The notes under the pieces were generated by a model. That model did not search any database. It was not told where the DNA came from and worked only from the letters and a program-made list of their open reading frames with translations. Positions 1-8,230 of a stretch of DNA of 35,762 nt are shown here, piece after piece (positions within the stretch are counted from its first letter, which is position 1; each line of letters starts with the position of its first letter). Source of the DNA: Deltaproteobacteria bacterium (lineage in GTDB: Bacteria > Desulfobacterota > Desulfobacteria > Desulfobacterales > SURF-15); NCBI GenBank assembly GCA_019309565.1, contig JAFDFZ010000043.1, forward strand, positions 1 to 35,762, in the 5' to 3' direction. A program made the position numbers and the translations under genes.

Positions 1-119
1 GAGCATATGCTCATATTTTTGCGTCGGCTATGACCAAATACACGTTTTCAAAGAACTCTCTATACTGCAAAATTTTTAAAACAGATTCCGACTAAATCAT
101 TTTGAAATTGGCTCTCCTA

Positions 120-1085
120 TTATCCATTTTCTAAACATAATTTTATCTTTCCCAACCCAAAACTCGTTCCCTGGCCTATATTGACCCTCTCGCCCAGCCT
201 GATCCAAGGCATAAATGGGTTGAGCACGCCGGAGAAGGTAATCTTCCCTCTCAGTCCACCAAGTTTCATTGAAGCTTTCTGCCGACCGGAATATCGATCC
301 CACTCGTACCAGTAGGTTTTATCGGATACCGTATGGATGTGCTGAGCGGCTGTCAACAAAGATGTGAAATTCGGCATTTTTCGTTTTTTGCCGTAAAGGC
401 CGATTAAAAGCGCTAACCGTTGGGTCATGCGCTCGAAAAATAGGGAGAAATTAAGCCGATTGACAAGTTTTCCTCTTTCTTTCAGCCGAAGAGGTGTGAG
501 AAACTGAATTGTTATTTGTTCAAGCGCTGCATAGGAAGCTTCAAATAATGTCTCCGGTACCGAAAATGTAGAAAGTATCTGAGAGGTATCATCGTAGATT
601 CGAATTGCAGTATCTCCGTTTACCAGATCTACGTGCTTAAGGGTAAACTTGCCTCGGTCTTTTCCCAATCCCCTTCGACCGATCTCGTTAAAAGTTAAAA
701 CAAAATACGGCAGGGTATCGATAAATCGGCCCATCAGCACAAGTTCAAATTGAAGTGTTTCATCAGGATGAAGAAGTTGGCGGTTATCCAGGGGTGGATT
801 CAATACAAACGGAGGAGGAGCAGGGCTGAACTTGGCTGCATCGGGAAAGTCAGGAGGAGGTCGAGGATTGAAAACAGCCGGGAAAATGCATTCATTTAGT
901 AACAGACAATTCGCGCACTTCCACTTTGGATTGGCACACACAATTTGTCTGAAAACGCTCCCAAAGGCGTCCCTGAAAACCGCCCCTTTATAAGGAGGTA
1001 AAATCAGCGGACTGGTCGTCTTAAGAGAAAACTTAAATCGCGCAAGAGGCAGGGCGGCTTCTTTGGCTTTTGCTGAATCAGCCAT
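120..1085 (-). CDS. cas6: Cas6-family CRISPR RNA endoribonuclease (RAMP fold)
   Basis: The 321-residue product looks like the Cas6 family that cuts CRISPR precursor RNA into guide RNAs. Visible signs are the N-terminal RAMP-like segment ending PPYKGAVFRDAFGSVFR, a Cys-rich insert (CANCLLLNEC, residues about 57-66) typical of the DUF2276-type Cas6 group, and the C-terminal glycine-rich loop GQGTSFGLGKIKL that marks RAMP proteins. The start chosen (ATG at 1085) has a modest GAGGG upstream. There is no other cas gene and no repeat-spacer array in the 35.7 kb to its right; what lies left of the window is unknown. Downstream of the stop only 119 bases remain. The family call is from recognised motifs; activity and a partner array are not shown. 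Confidence 0.82.
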   Translation of the reverse strand: MADSAKAKEAALPLARFKFSLKTTSPLILPPYKGAVFRDAFGSVFRQIVCANPKWKCANCLLLNECIFPAVFNPRPPPDFPDAAKFSPAPPPFVLNPPLDNRQLLHPDETLQFELVLMGRFIDTLPYFVLTFNEIGRRGLGKDRGKFTLKHVDLVNGDTAIRIYDDTSQILSTFSVPETLFEASYAALEQITIQFLTPLRLKERGKLVNRLNFSLFFERMTQRLALLIGLYGKKRKMPNFTSLLTAAQHIHTVSDKTYWYEWDRYSGRQKASMKLGGLRGKITFSGVLNPFMPWIRLGERVNIGQGTSFGLGKIKLCLENG

Positions 1086-1728
1086 GGCGTTACGCCCTCT
1101 GTATTTTTATCCGAGGAAAAAAATCGTAAATGTCGTAACAGGATTTGGAGCTGATTGCAAATTAACATACCGCTTATTATGGAGTCAATCAAAAAATTAA
1201 GGTTCTTTATTCTCTGATTGCCGATTTCTTAAATCCCCCCTTTCGCGCTGCCTCCTTCCATCAATTGTCTGCTGGAAACCTGATGCCGAATGTAACGCTC
1301 TAAGACATTTTCTAGCGATACTTGATGCAGGCCTATTTGAAAATCCTTTTCATGACTTCAGATTCCGGTTTTTGAGTTTCACGCCCCCCTGAGGAGACAT
1401 CAAAACTTAAAATAGTATTGACTACATAATCTGCTTTGGCTATTCAAATGAATGTTGATTGTGGTAATGACCGATTCAATATGCTGGCCGGATATGAAGG
1501 CCATACACAATCCAGCATTTCCGATTTATTCGAGCTGAAAAAGCGGTTCCTTATCTTTTTCCATTTCGGAGAAAAAAGTATCCAGGGCAAAAGAACAGCA
1601 AGGGCATGCACATCCTGATTTAGATGTTGAAGCTAAATCAGCCGCCTATTATTTTGACTATATTTACAAGCACGGAGAACCCCCGAGCTAGAACGCGAAA
1701 AGAGAAAAAAGAGCGGATTTCTTTATAA
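1086..1728. other. intergenic stretch without a convincing gene
   Basis: This 640-base gap holds no gene I can support. A plus-strand frame from a TTG at 1436 encodes 60 residues, and a second plus frame at about 1539-1692 reads on in a different phase to EPPS-stop, with no start codon. Together they could be a frameshifted remnant of a small protein just before the nucleotidyltransferase gene. A weak promoter-like pair (TTGACT at about 1419, TATTCA 17 bases later) precedes them. No repeat-spacer pattern is present. Confidence 0.4.
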
Positions 1729-2688
1729 ATGGCGTTATCGCTGAGGAACGTTTTGAATGAAAATGGAAAACAAAACGACCGTTTTGGGTCGGCCGCCTGT
1801 AAGATCGGCTTAGGCGTCGATTCTGATGTGGCCCGATGGGCAATAAAGGAGATCAAAGAATATTTTGATACATACAAAGAATGGATACACAGTGTGGTAT
1901 TGTTCGGCAGCTACGCCTTGGGGCAGGCTGGATCTCATTCTGATGTTGACTTTTTGGTACTGCTTAAAAAGGGCAAACAGGTTGATAGGATCCGTAAGAT
2001 TATTTTTGATTTTAGGCTGAATCTGAAGCGGAGCATTGCGAATGAAGACCCTGTTGAAATTCAGATCGTAGATTTTGATGAGAAGGGCATTGAGCATATT
2101 TTTGAACTTTCGACGCCTTTGGCCCATGCGGCCCGTCACGGTGTGGTCATTCGGGATGACGGTTGGTTCAAAACTCTGCTTTCAAGACCCTATCCCAAAT
2201 GGCCGACCAAAGAGGCTTCAATCCATGCCTTTACGCAATGGATCGTGTGGATGTATTACCGGTGTGCAATACATTTGAAGCATGAGATGTTGACTGATCA
2301 CGCACCTGAAGGATTATGCACACAAAGCGGCAGATGCGTTGGGCATTTTTCAGGAGATATCCTGGCGAGAGTAATCTCAAGAATGCTTTATGTGACATTG
2401 CCTGCAAGGGGCCTGCTCCCACTTTGCAAACCTGACGTGGTAAGGATGGCAGAGGTTTATGGAAAGAGTTCCCTGAAGCCCGTTGTGTTGGCCATGGATG
2501 TTTTAAGAAACGACAGGGCCATTACTTATTGCGAGTTTCAGGTAATGATGCCGTTTGCCCGTAAGCTGTTCCGTGAATGCATAAGGATCTGTGGGCCTAA
2601 GAATCAGGCGGTAATCAAAGCTCTGAGGCGTGAGGCTGATATATACAGACGTATTAAAAGAGATCTTAAGAATTGCAATGAGAAATAG
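1729..2688 (+). CDS. nucleotidyltransferase-fold protein with helical C-terminal half
   Basis: The 319-residue product carries the polymerase-beta-type nucleotidyltransferase signature at about residues 59-77: GSYALGQAGSHSDVDFLVL, i.e. GS followed by D-x-D, plus a third acidic candidate in the strand EIQIVDFDE near residue 112. The family transfers NMP groups to proteins, RNA or small molecules and includes the MNT antitoxins. The C-terminal half is alpha-helical and could be a fused HEPN-like or substrate-binding domain, but I do not see a clear RxxxxH motif, so that is inference. It is the only gene on the plus strand in the left half of the window. The first 25 residues look poorly conserved, so the true start may lie further in. 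The gene converges on the fmdE-like gene. Confidence 0.68.
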   Translation: MALSLRNVLNENGKQNDRFGSAACKIGLGVDSDVARWAIKEIKEYFDTYKEWIHSVVLFGSYALGQAGSHSDVDFLVLLKKGKQVDRIRKIIFDFRLNLKRSIANEDPVEIQIVDFDEKGIEHIFELSTPLAHAARHGVVIRDDGWFKTLLSRPYPKWPTKEASIHAFTQWIVWMYYRCAIHLKHEMLTDHAPEGLCTQSGRCVGHFSGDILARVISRMLYVTLPARGLLPLCKPDVVRMAEVYGKSSLKPVVLAMDVLRNDRAITYCEFQVMMPFARKLFRECIRICGPKNQAVIKALRREADIYRRIKRDLKNCNEK

Positions 2689-2690
2689 CT

Positions 2691-2814
2691 GAGGTTGTTG
2701 CATAATTTTCGATATGCCCGCAGTAGACCCACCCATATGTCTAGCGATCTCGGCTAAAACAATTCCATAGTTTTATACCAATCCAATAGCAACCCTAGCA
2801 CAAACCGCAGACAT
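2691..2814 (-). pseudogene. C-terminal remnant of a REP-associated tyrosine transposase
   Basis: Reading the minus strand from the ATG at 2814 gives an arginine-containing helix (MSAVCARVAIGLV), a TAA stop, then NYGIVLAEIARHMGG followed by STAGISKIMQ. Across the stop this matches the C-terminal helix-turn-helix tail I know from RAYT (Y1_Tnp) proteins, which end with EIARxLGVSTSxISK-type sequence. The catalytic part is missing, so this is a fragment. It lies between the nucleotidyltransferase gene and the fmdE-like gene, and a larger RAYT relic occurs at 32491. The call depends on a short match. Confidence 0.5.
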
Positions 2815-2887
2815 CTCCTTGTGTCCACTGCCGGATCAAAATTCTTTAATGGAAACCTTTCCATTTTCGGACACTTTTGTGATGGGT

Positions 2888-3472
2888 TCAAACAGGATAA
2901 TAGGTGAAATAAGCATCACCCTTACAGGCAGGGCAGACGGGGCCAAGACGTTTCGGGTAAAATTCCCCGCATTCGGGGCATCTTATGGTGGTGACGTGTT
3001 GCGAGTCTTTCAAGGCGCGATGAAGTCGAACCGGCCTATGCCGGATCAAATCTCCTCTTGCCTCCAGGATCTCGGCCGCCAGTTTTTCAAATGGAGGTTT
3101 TGCTTCAGCAGGGGTTTTTCTTTCAAACCACTGTCGTATCAATGAAAAGCGTGCCAGAACATCGGCATTTAACCAGGTGCGTACCCCCGAGAGCGTTGTA
3201 CGGTCATACAGGGTAAGGGCAAATTTACCCCAGTCCATGATTTGCAGAAATCCATTTCCGATGGTACAGGGAGTTAGCAACTGGACCGCATCGGGCAGGC
3301 ACACCACAGTTTCGGTGACAGCATTAAGATACGGGGTTGGTTTCATTTCTTCTTGGGCCACATCCAGCATCAATCCGCCAACCAGGATCCCGGGTGACCG
3401 GTAACCATGAAACTCCTCCATCTGAATTATCAAATCAGAAAAACGTATACCGCAAATGACAGTATCGATCAT
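2888..3472 (-). CDS. FmdE-like protein with C-terminal zinc ribbon, stand-alone
   Basis: The 194-residue product resembles FmdE-family proteins (subunit E of formylmethanofuran dehydrogenase and relatives often found near molybdenum enzymes). The N-terminal motif that normally reads HGHLCPG is HGYRSPG here (near residue 23), so a His and the Cys are lost. The C-terminus has a clear zinc ribbon, CPEC and CPAC separated by 11 residues. I chose the ATG at 3472 because AAGAGG lies 8 bases upstream; a GTG three codons earlier is possible. It has its own promoter with the shared palindrome (3617-3645) and a strong hairpin in its leader. Its exact role is unknown; a link with molybdenum cofactor or the respiratory operon is inferred from context. 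Confidence 0.6.
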   Translation of the reverse strand: MIDTVICGIRFSDLIIQMEEFHGYRSPGILVGGLMLDVAQEEMKPTPYLNAVTETVVCLPDAVQLLTPCTIGNGFLQIMDWGKFALTLYDRTTLSGVRTWLNADVLARFSLIRQWFERKTPAEAKPPFEKLAAEILEARGDLIRHRPVRLHRALKDSQHVTTIRCPECGEFYPKRLGPVCPACKGDAYFTYYPV

Positions 3473-3530
3473 GAAGAACACCTCTTTGGTTTAAAGAGTG
3501 ACGTTGAAAAAAACGCTCAAAGATGCAAAA

Positions 3531-3568
3531 CAAACAAGCGGCTTGTGGATTCACAAGCCGCTTGTTTG
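3531..3568 (-). terminator. perfect 17-bp hairpin in fmdE-like leader (attenuator or terminator)
   Basis: Two 17-base arms, CAAACAAGCGGCTTGTG and its exact complement, flank a 4-base loop. On the minus strand the stem is followed by TTTTGCATCTTT, a moderate U-rich tail. It sits about 40 bases after the predicted start of transcription and about 60 bases before the ATG of the fmdE-like gene, so it could end read-through from the kinase/receiver operon and also attenuate the fmdE-like transcript. Confidence 0.6.
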
Positions 3569-3616
3569 GAAGAATGGAGGAGGATGGAATATGGCATCTA
3601 TTCCGTCCGCATTTAT

Positions 3617-3645
3617 AATATATCTGCCACATTGTGGCATGTCAA
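3617..3645 (-). promoter_or_regulatory. sigma70-type promoter with perfect palindromic operator
   Basis: On the minus strand the order is TTGACA (3645-3640), a 17-base spacer containing the perfect palindrome TGCCACAATGTGGCA (3639-3625), two bases, then TATATT (3622-3617). A perfect -35 and near-perfect -10 at ideal spacing support a promoter, and a palindrome filling the spacer suggests a repressor site. The same arrangement occurs at 32429-32457. Confidence 0.7.
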
Positions 3646-3730
3646 GATCTTTTTTGCGGAATCGGTAAATTTTTACAGCCGGTTTGTTTCGCAAACCATC
3701 GCTGCCAACAATCAGTTCCATTTCCTGGTT

Positions 3731-4114
3731 CTATCCAAGCACCCTGCGAATTTCTTCAAGCAAATCTTCTGGTTTTAAGGGTTTTACCAGATGACCTTCG
3801 GGGGATATCTTCCTTGTAACCGATCTATCAAGTAGCTTCTTAAAATCCACCTCTTTGGAAATGCCGGTTATGATGATTACAGGAATATTTTTCAGATCCG
3901 GATCATTTCTCAAATCCTTATAGGTCATCATGCCGCTCTTTTTCGGCATCATGATATCCAGCAGGATAAGATCGGGCTTCTCTTCTTGAGCTTTTTTCAG
4001 TCCTTCAACCGGACTGTTTGCCGTAATGGGAATAAACCCGCCGTCCTCCAATACCTCCGAATAAAAAGTCAGCGTATCCACCTCATCATCGATGGCCAGG
4101 ATTTTCTTTTTCAT
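3731..4114 (-). CDS. single-domain response regulator (CheY-like receiver)
   Basis: The 127-residue product is one receiver domain with no output domain. It has the acidic pair in AIDDE (residues 8-9), the phospho-acceptor Asp in LLDIMMP (about residue 53), the Thr in IITG and the Lys in LVKP, all at the usual positions. It overlaps the end of the histidine kinase gene by four bases (ATGA type), so the two are translationally coupled partners. With no DNA-binding domain it must act by protein contact or pass the phosphate onward. It is the last gene of the long minus-strand series; only weak hairpins follow before the next promoter. Confidence 0.9.
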   Translation of the reverse strand: MKKKILAIDDEVDTLTFYSEVLEDGGFIPITANSPVEGLKKAQEEKPDLILLDIMMPKKSGMMTYKDLRNDPDLKNIPVIIITGISKEVDFKKLLDRSVTRKISPEGHLVKPLKPEDLLEEIRRVLG

Positions 4115-5742
4115 TTATAGCCCCCCCCTTTTGAAAAAATGGTTTTATCTTCTTTTTGGTCTACAGGTAAGCTAATGGTGAAAACAGAACCTTTTTCAGG
4201 TGTCGAATCAACCGTTAAGATGCCGCCATGCTCCTGGACGATTTTTTGGGTAACCGGAAGTCCAAGACCTGTTCCCTTCGATCCCTTTGTGCTGAAAAGG
4301 CCGGTGAACAGTTGCTTTTGAATGCCCTTGTCCATCCCGCATCCGTTATCGGATACCTGAATCATAATACCACCATCAGGCTCCCGACGAGTGGTCACCT
4401 TTATAAAATGCGCTTTGGCTTCGTTTGGATCATAAAAACAGGCATCGATGGCATTGGAAACAAGATTCAGCAAACAGCGGTGAATTCCTTTCGGATCGAG
4501 GCGCACCTTTCCTATTTTCGGGTCAAAATCCCTGATCATCTCTATTTTTCCAAAAGAACTATGCGTTACTCTGGGCTCCATTAATTCAACCACCTCATTG
4601 GCAATTTCATTCAATGAGCAGTATTCGTAATCCGGTAATCGCTCTTTTGAATAACTGAGAAGATCAAATACCAGGGCGGAAACTTTATCGATGTTTCTTT
4701 GAACCATGTTCCAGCCGGTGTACAGCTTATCTTTATCGTCGATTCTAAGCGCCTTATTTACAACATACACACCACCTTCAAGACCAAACAGGATGCCCTT
4801 CACACAGTGAGCAATCCCGGCCACAGTCTGTCCGATGGCGGCTAACCTTTCTGTCTGAACCAGTTCCCTCTCAAGGCGCTTGCGCTGGATGATACCCGCC
4901 AGTGTATTAGCAACGGCACTAAGAAATGCTTCTTCTCTTTGATCCCGCTTGTGCCCCTGCCTTACATACATGTTTATCACGCCAAGTACTTTCTCACCAT
5001 GTACTATGGGCACGCAATAATGGCCATGAGGAACGATCCCCTCATAACGAATTTCGTGGCGGTCATCCAGTCCACTGGCGAACTGTAACTCTCGTGTCAT
5101 CGCGGCACGTCCGCAAAGGCATCGCCCAAATGGGAGTTGAGCACATTTCACTTTAATGTTCTCCGAAAGACCGCTCTGAGCTTTCATTACCAGCAGGTCG
5201 CTGTCGTTTTCCGTAAGAAAAATGCTTCCCTGTTTTTCAAAGGCAAGCCAGGGAACAGAAAGCATAAGCTCAACGGCTCGCTTCAGAAACTGATCAAAAC
5301 CGATGTCTTCAAGCGACAGCCGCAGCAGGGAATTGATCACAGCCTGCGTCGTCTCTCGATTGGAGATGATCGCTTTCACCACATCTCCGATGGAAATAAT
5401 GCCTAAAAGTCGTCCTGAATCCAGTACCGGCATATGACGTACGCGCCTTTGGGTCATCAGTGCCATGCAATCCTCCAGGGTATAGTCCGGCTGTGCACAG
5501 ATAACCTTGGACGCCATAATCTCCCGTACAAGCGTATCCCTGGAGAATTTTCCCTTGAGGATTATTTTGCGCGCATAGTCTCGCTCGGAGATAATTCCCG
5601 TAAGCTTTTCGCCTGCCATCACGACAAGCGCCCCGACACCTTTGTCCGCCATTAATTTTAAGGCTTCAAACACGGTAGCATCCACCGCGACGGTATATAC
5701 ATCGTGGCCTTTTATCTTCAGTAAATCCTTTACCGTTACCAT
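4111..5742 (-). CDS. CBS-GAF sensor histidine kinase
   Basis: The 543-residue protein has no membrane segment, so it senses in the cytoplasm. Two CBS domains span about residues 8-125 (nucleotide or redox sensing in other proteins), a GAF domain about 145-290, a dimerisation/phospho-acceptor helix with His312 in GIAHCVKG, and an HATPase domain with NLVSNAIDAC, DNGCGMD and GTGLGLPV. The GAF domain holds closely spaced Cys (C200, C208, C210, C243) and His (H239, H241) in the motif GRCLCG...HGHYC, suggesting metal or redox chemistry; this is inference. It lies 60 bases after the large cytochrome gene and is coupled to the receiver that follows. No convincing ribosome binding site precedes the ATG, so the start is less certain. 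Confidence 0.87.
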   Translation of the reverse strand: MVTVKDLLKIKGHDVYTVAVDATVFEALKLMADKGVGALVVMAGEKLTGIISERDYARKIILKGKFSRDTLVREIMASKVICAQPDYTLEDCMALMTQRRVRHMPVLDSGRLLGIISIGDVVKAIISNRETTQAVINSLLRLSLEDIGFDQFLKRAVELMLSVPWLAFEKQGSIFLTENDSDLLVMKAQSGLSENIKVKCAQLPFGRCLCGRAAMTRELQFASGLDDRHEIRYEGIVPHGHYCVPIVHGEKVLGVINMYVRQGHKRDQREEAFLSAVANTLAGIIQRKRLERELVQTERLAAIGQTVAGIAHCVKGILFGLEGGVYVVNKALRIDDKDKLYTGWNMVQRNIDKVSALVFDLLSYSKERLPDYEYCSLNEIANEVVELMEPRVTHSSFGKIEMIRDFDPKIGKVRLDPKGIHRCLLNLVSNAIDACFYDPNEAKAHFIKVTTRREPDGGIMIQVSDNGCGMDKGIQKQLFTGLFSTKGSKGTGLGLPVTQKIVQEHGGILTVDSTPEKGSVFTISLPVDQKEDKTIFSKGGGYK

Positions 5743-5801
5743 GATCTATCTATTGTTTTACTATTATCCCAAATGAAGGTATTAACAACTCAAGCCGTAG
5801 G

Positions 5802-8216
5802 CTATTTCAACGGTCCCAAATGAAACGGCCGGCCAAGCCCAAGGGTTTTCCCCATAACCTCAGAGTGAAAATCTTTTTGATGAACGGTTTTAAAGGCTCC
5901 GCTCGGAAAATTCTTATGGCATGTTATGCAGGTACCCACTTTCTCCATTCGATCCCGCATCTCTTTTGGCAGCGGTCCGGAAAGCGGCCAGTGATGGCCC
6001 ACGGTTTGTAACTGTTCGTCTTCTCTTGTGACCACCCGATCATATCCCATGGGCAAATCCGGTATAGGGGGAATCTGCAATTGCGCTTTTGTACTGATGG
6101 GTTCACCCTTTGTTGTTGTGATGTCCACATAAACGCCTTTTTCATATGCTTTAAGATATCTACCGTCATGAGTACCATAGCCAAGGGCCTTGCTGCTGGC
6201 ATGGCAGGAGGTGCAGGTGCGAGCCTCCCGTGTACGGGTATGTGGAGCCGCAGGGGCCATATCGATGCCTCGCTGTCCCTGCAAGCCGCCGTTTTCAATG
6301 TTGGGGCCGGTTCGCCAGATCCTGTTCTGAACAAGGGTTTTTCCGTCCGGTCCAATCACCGTTGTAATCTGCTGGCAGCCGGGAATGATGGGGCTTACCC
6401 GGCCTTCTCCGTTTATGCCGAGAACCGGATCTTCCCATCTAAGATATCCCCTCGCTTCTGAGGCCTTGCCAGGGCCCCTGATTTCACTGCCATCACGCCT
6501 GGATTCGGCGGTATGGCCATCCGGATACCTCCTGTTACCGGAAGCTATCCAGTCGATGGAAGTTTTTCCATTGGAATAATCCACTTTCACATGGCAGCCA
6601 TAACACTGTGGAGCCCAGGCAGAGTGACAGGTGTAACATTCCAGTTTTTGGAGATGCTTCGGAATATTTATCATGGCAGAACGAGCCCGGTCCGGGTTCT
6701 GCCATTTGTTTTTCAGGTGAATCTCCTTAAGCGAGGGGACCCGAAAATCAAGCCCGCTGGCAGAGTGAACAATCACTGTATTTCCTTTTCTAACCACATT
6801 GCCGAAGGGGTTTCCGCGGGTGGTCAATAGATAACCGTCTTGCGGTGGGTAGCGGGTGTTATAGACCCTCTGGTTTATTAACAACCTGTCGGTTACGCCC
6901 CTGGGTTTGTTCATGTCCAACCTGTGGCCGAATTCGTCCAGCCAGCCAAGCGGCAATTCCCACGGATAGGAAGTTGGGGTTCCATGGCAGTCGGCGCACT
7001 CGATTTCCACATTAGCAAGTGTGGTTCCGGTAATATTTCCGTTTCCATGAACAGAGGTGGTGGAATGGCAGTCCTGACAGAGCAGGCCGCCGGACGGGTT
7101 TTCATCTCTGCTTTCGATTCGGTGGTGAACGTCGTCTCTTATGTAAAGGTAGTATTTGGTATGCAGTTTCGGCATTTTTTCCCCGGTTTTAGTGTATGGT
7201 GTGCCATATGGAAATTCCATCAGCCCTTGAAAGGAAACGCCGATGCGTTTACCCCGGTTGTGGCAGGACGCACAGGTTTCATGCGGAATACCAGAATAGA
7301 CTTTTCCGTTCACAACCACCTTCGCCTCCCTGGAGGCCTGGATCGAATGAACCAGCGAATGTCCCTTTTCGTCCTTCGGGATACTGGCATCGGTACCTTC
7401 GTAAAACCCCTCGTTGCTATAGGGAATATGACATGCGGCACATCCCATGCCCCTGAAGTCCCCGCGCTTGTCCCGGCCGCGAACCCCCAGATGACAGCGC
7501 TGGCATTCGGACCGGATATATGTATAAACGGCCTGTTCGGGATTTTTATCTATAGAATTTAGATCGACAGTGGGAAGTTGCCGGAGCTGTGAAGGGTAGT
7601 TTTCCGGAAAACGATCCATCAACTCTCGAATATAACGCTTATATTCCCTGGTACCGAAAATAGGAAAAGGACCGTCCGGGTCATCGATGTCGTAATTGCC
7701 ATAGCGTTTTTCGTATCCCGTGCCCGCAGGCCCCCAGCCCCAAAGCGCTCCCTGGATCTTTCCGGCCTCTGTATTCATGATGGATCGGTGTTCGGCATAC
7801 ACCCAGGCCACATGGCATTGGCCGCAGGTACTATCATTTATCGAAAGGGAGGCCGAATGACGGTTAAAGGCCTTGAGCGGACTTCCTGCCGGGGCTCCCT
7901 GATGAGCCAGTTTCGCGTTTTTTTCTTCCTTTGGGTTCCCGCCATGGCAGACCACACAGCCGTTTGGATCACCCAGTATGGCGCCTCTGGTATAGATCTG
8001 AACGGCCATGTCGGAATTGTGTGCCCGGATGGGTTCAATTACGGAATGACACGCGCCAGAAGCCAGACATCCCGTTCCAGGGGCCGGGTATCCCTTTGGA
8101 TCCATCTCAGGAAGCGGATATTCTATGCTCAGGGAAGGTATGGAAAATATGAAAAGAACAACGGACAACATAATCACGGAGCCGTATTTTTTACATTTGT
8201 GATTCGACAGCGCCAT
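5802..8216 (-). CDS. large periplasmic multihaem cytochrome c (11-12 haems)
   Basis: The 804-residue product starts with a signal peptide (MALSNHKCKKYGS then a hydrophobic run to about residue 30) and has eleven CXXCH haem sites: CVVCH, CGQCH, CQRCH, CAACH, CASCH, CQDCH, CADCH, CYTCH, CYGCH, CTSCH and CITCH. Before the first of them is CLASGACH, an unusual C-x5-CH that may bind a twelfth haem. I chose the ATG at 8216 because GAAAGGAAG lies just before it; the upstream ATG at 8270 would overlap the MoeA-like gene. Haem spacing is irregular, with long haem-free stretches, so part of the protein may form a catalytic or docking domain. I do not recognise a named family; an electron-transfer or reductase role in the same operon is likely. 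Confidence 0.85.
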   Translation of the reverse strand: MALSNHKCKKYGSVIMLSVVLFIFSIPSLSIEYPLPEMDPKGYPAPGTGCLASGACHSVIEPIRAHNSDMAVQIYTRGAILGDPNGCVVCHGGNPKEEKNAKLAHQGAPAGSPLKAFNRHSASLSINDSTCGQCHVAWVYAEHRSIMNTEAGKIQGALWGWGPAGTGYEKRYGNYDIDDPDGPFPIFGTREYKRYIRELMDRFPENYPSQLRQLPTVDLNSIDKNPEQAVYTYIRSECQRCHLGVRGRDKRGDFRGMGCAACHIPYSNEGFYEGTDASIPKDEKGHSLVHSIQASREAKVVVNGKVYSGIPHETCASCHNRGKRIGVSFQGLMEFPYGTPYTKTGEKMPKLHTKYYLYIRDDVHHRIESRDENPSGGLLCQDCHSTTSVHGNGNITGTTLANVEIECADCHGTPTSYPWELPLGWLDEFGHRLDMNKPRGVTDRLLINQRVYNTRYPPQDGYLLTTRGNPFGNVVRKGNTVIVHSASGLDFRVPSLKEIHLKNKWQNPDRARSAMINIPKHLQKLECYTCHSAWAPQCYGCHVKVDYSNGKTSIDWIASGNRRYPDGHTAESRRDGSEIRGPGKASEARGYLRWEDPVLGINGEGRVSPIIPGCQQITTVIGPDGKTLVQNRIWRTGPNIENGGLQGQRGIDMAPAAPHTRTREARTCTSCHASSKALGYGTHDGRYLKAYEKGVYVDITTTKGEPISTKAQLQIPPIPDLPMGYDRVVTREDEQLQTVGHHWPLSGPLPKEMRDRMEKVGTCITCHKNFPSGAFKTVHQKDFHSEVMGKTLGLGRPFHLGPLK

Positions 8217-8230
8217 ATATCTTCCTTTCG

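Noticed and set aside
1086..1728. possible CRISPR array next to cas6
   Set aside because: No direct repeat of 20-40 bases with regular spacers is present in this gap.
2819..2876. TGTCC and GGACA strings resembling the enhancer palindromes at 24741-24824
   Set aside because: They lie at the 3' end of a gene between converging genes, with imperfect spacing and no promoter nearby.
3625..3653. possible sigma54 promoter on the plus strand (TGGCAT...TTTTTTGC)
   Set aside because: The GG to GC distance is about 18 bases instead of 10, and the sigma70 elements on the minus strand fit far better.
3681..3697. terminator after the receiver gene (GGTTTG-loop-CAAACC)
   Set aside because: The stem is only six base pairs and no T-run follows on the minus strand.
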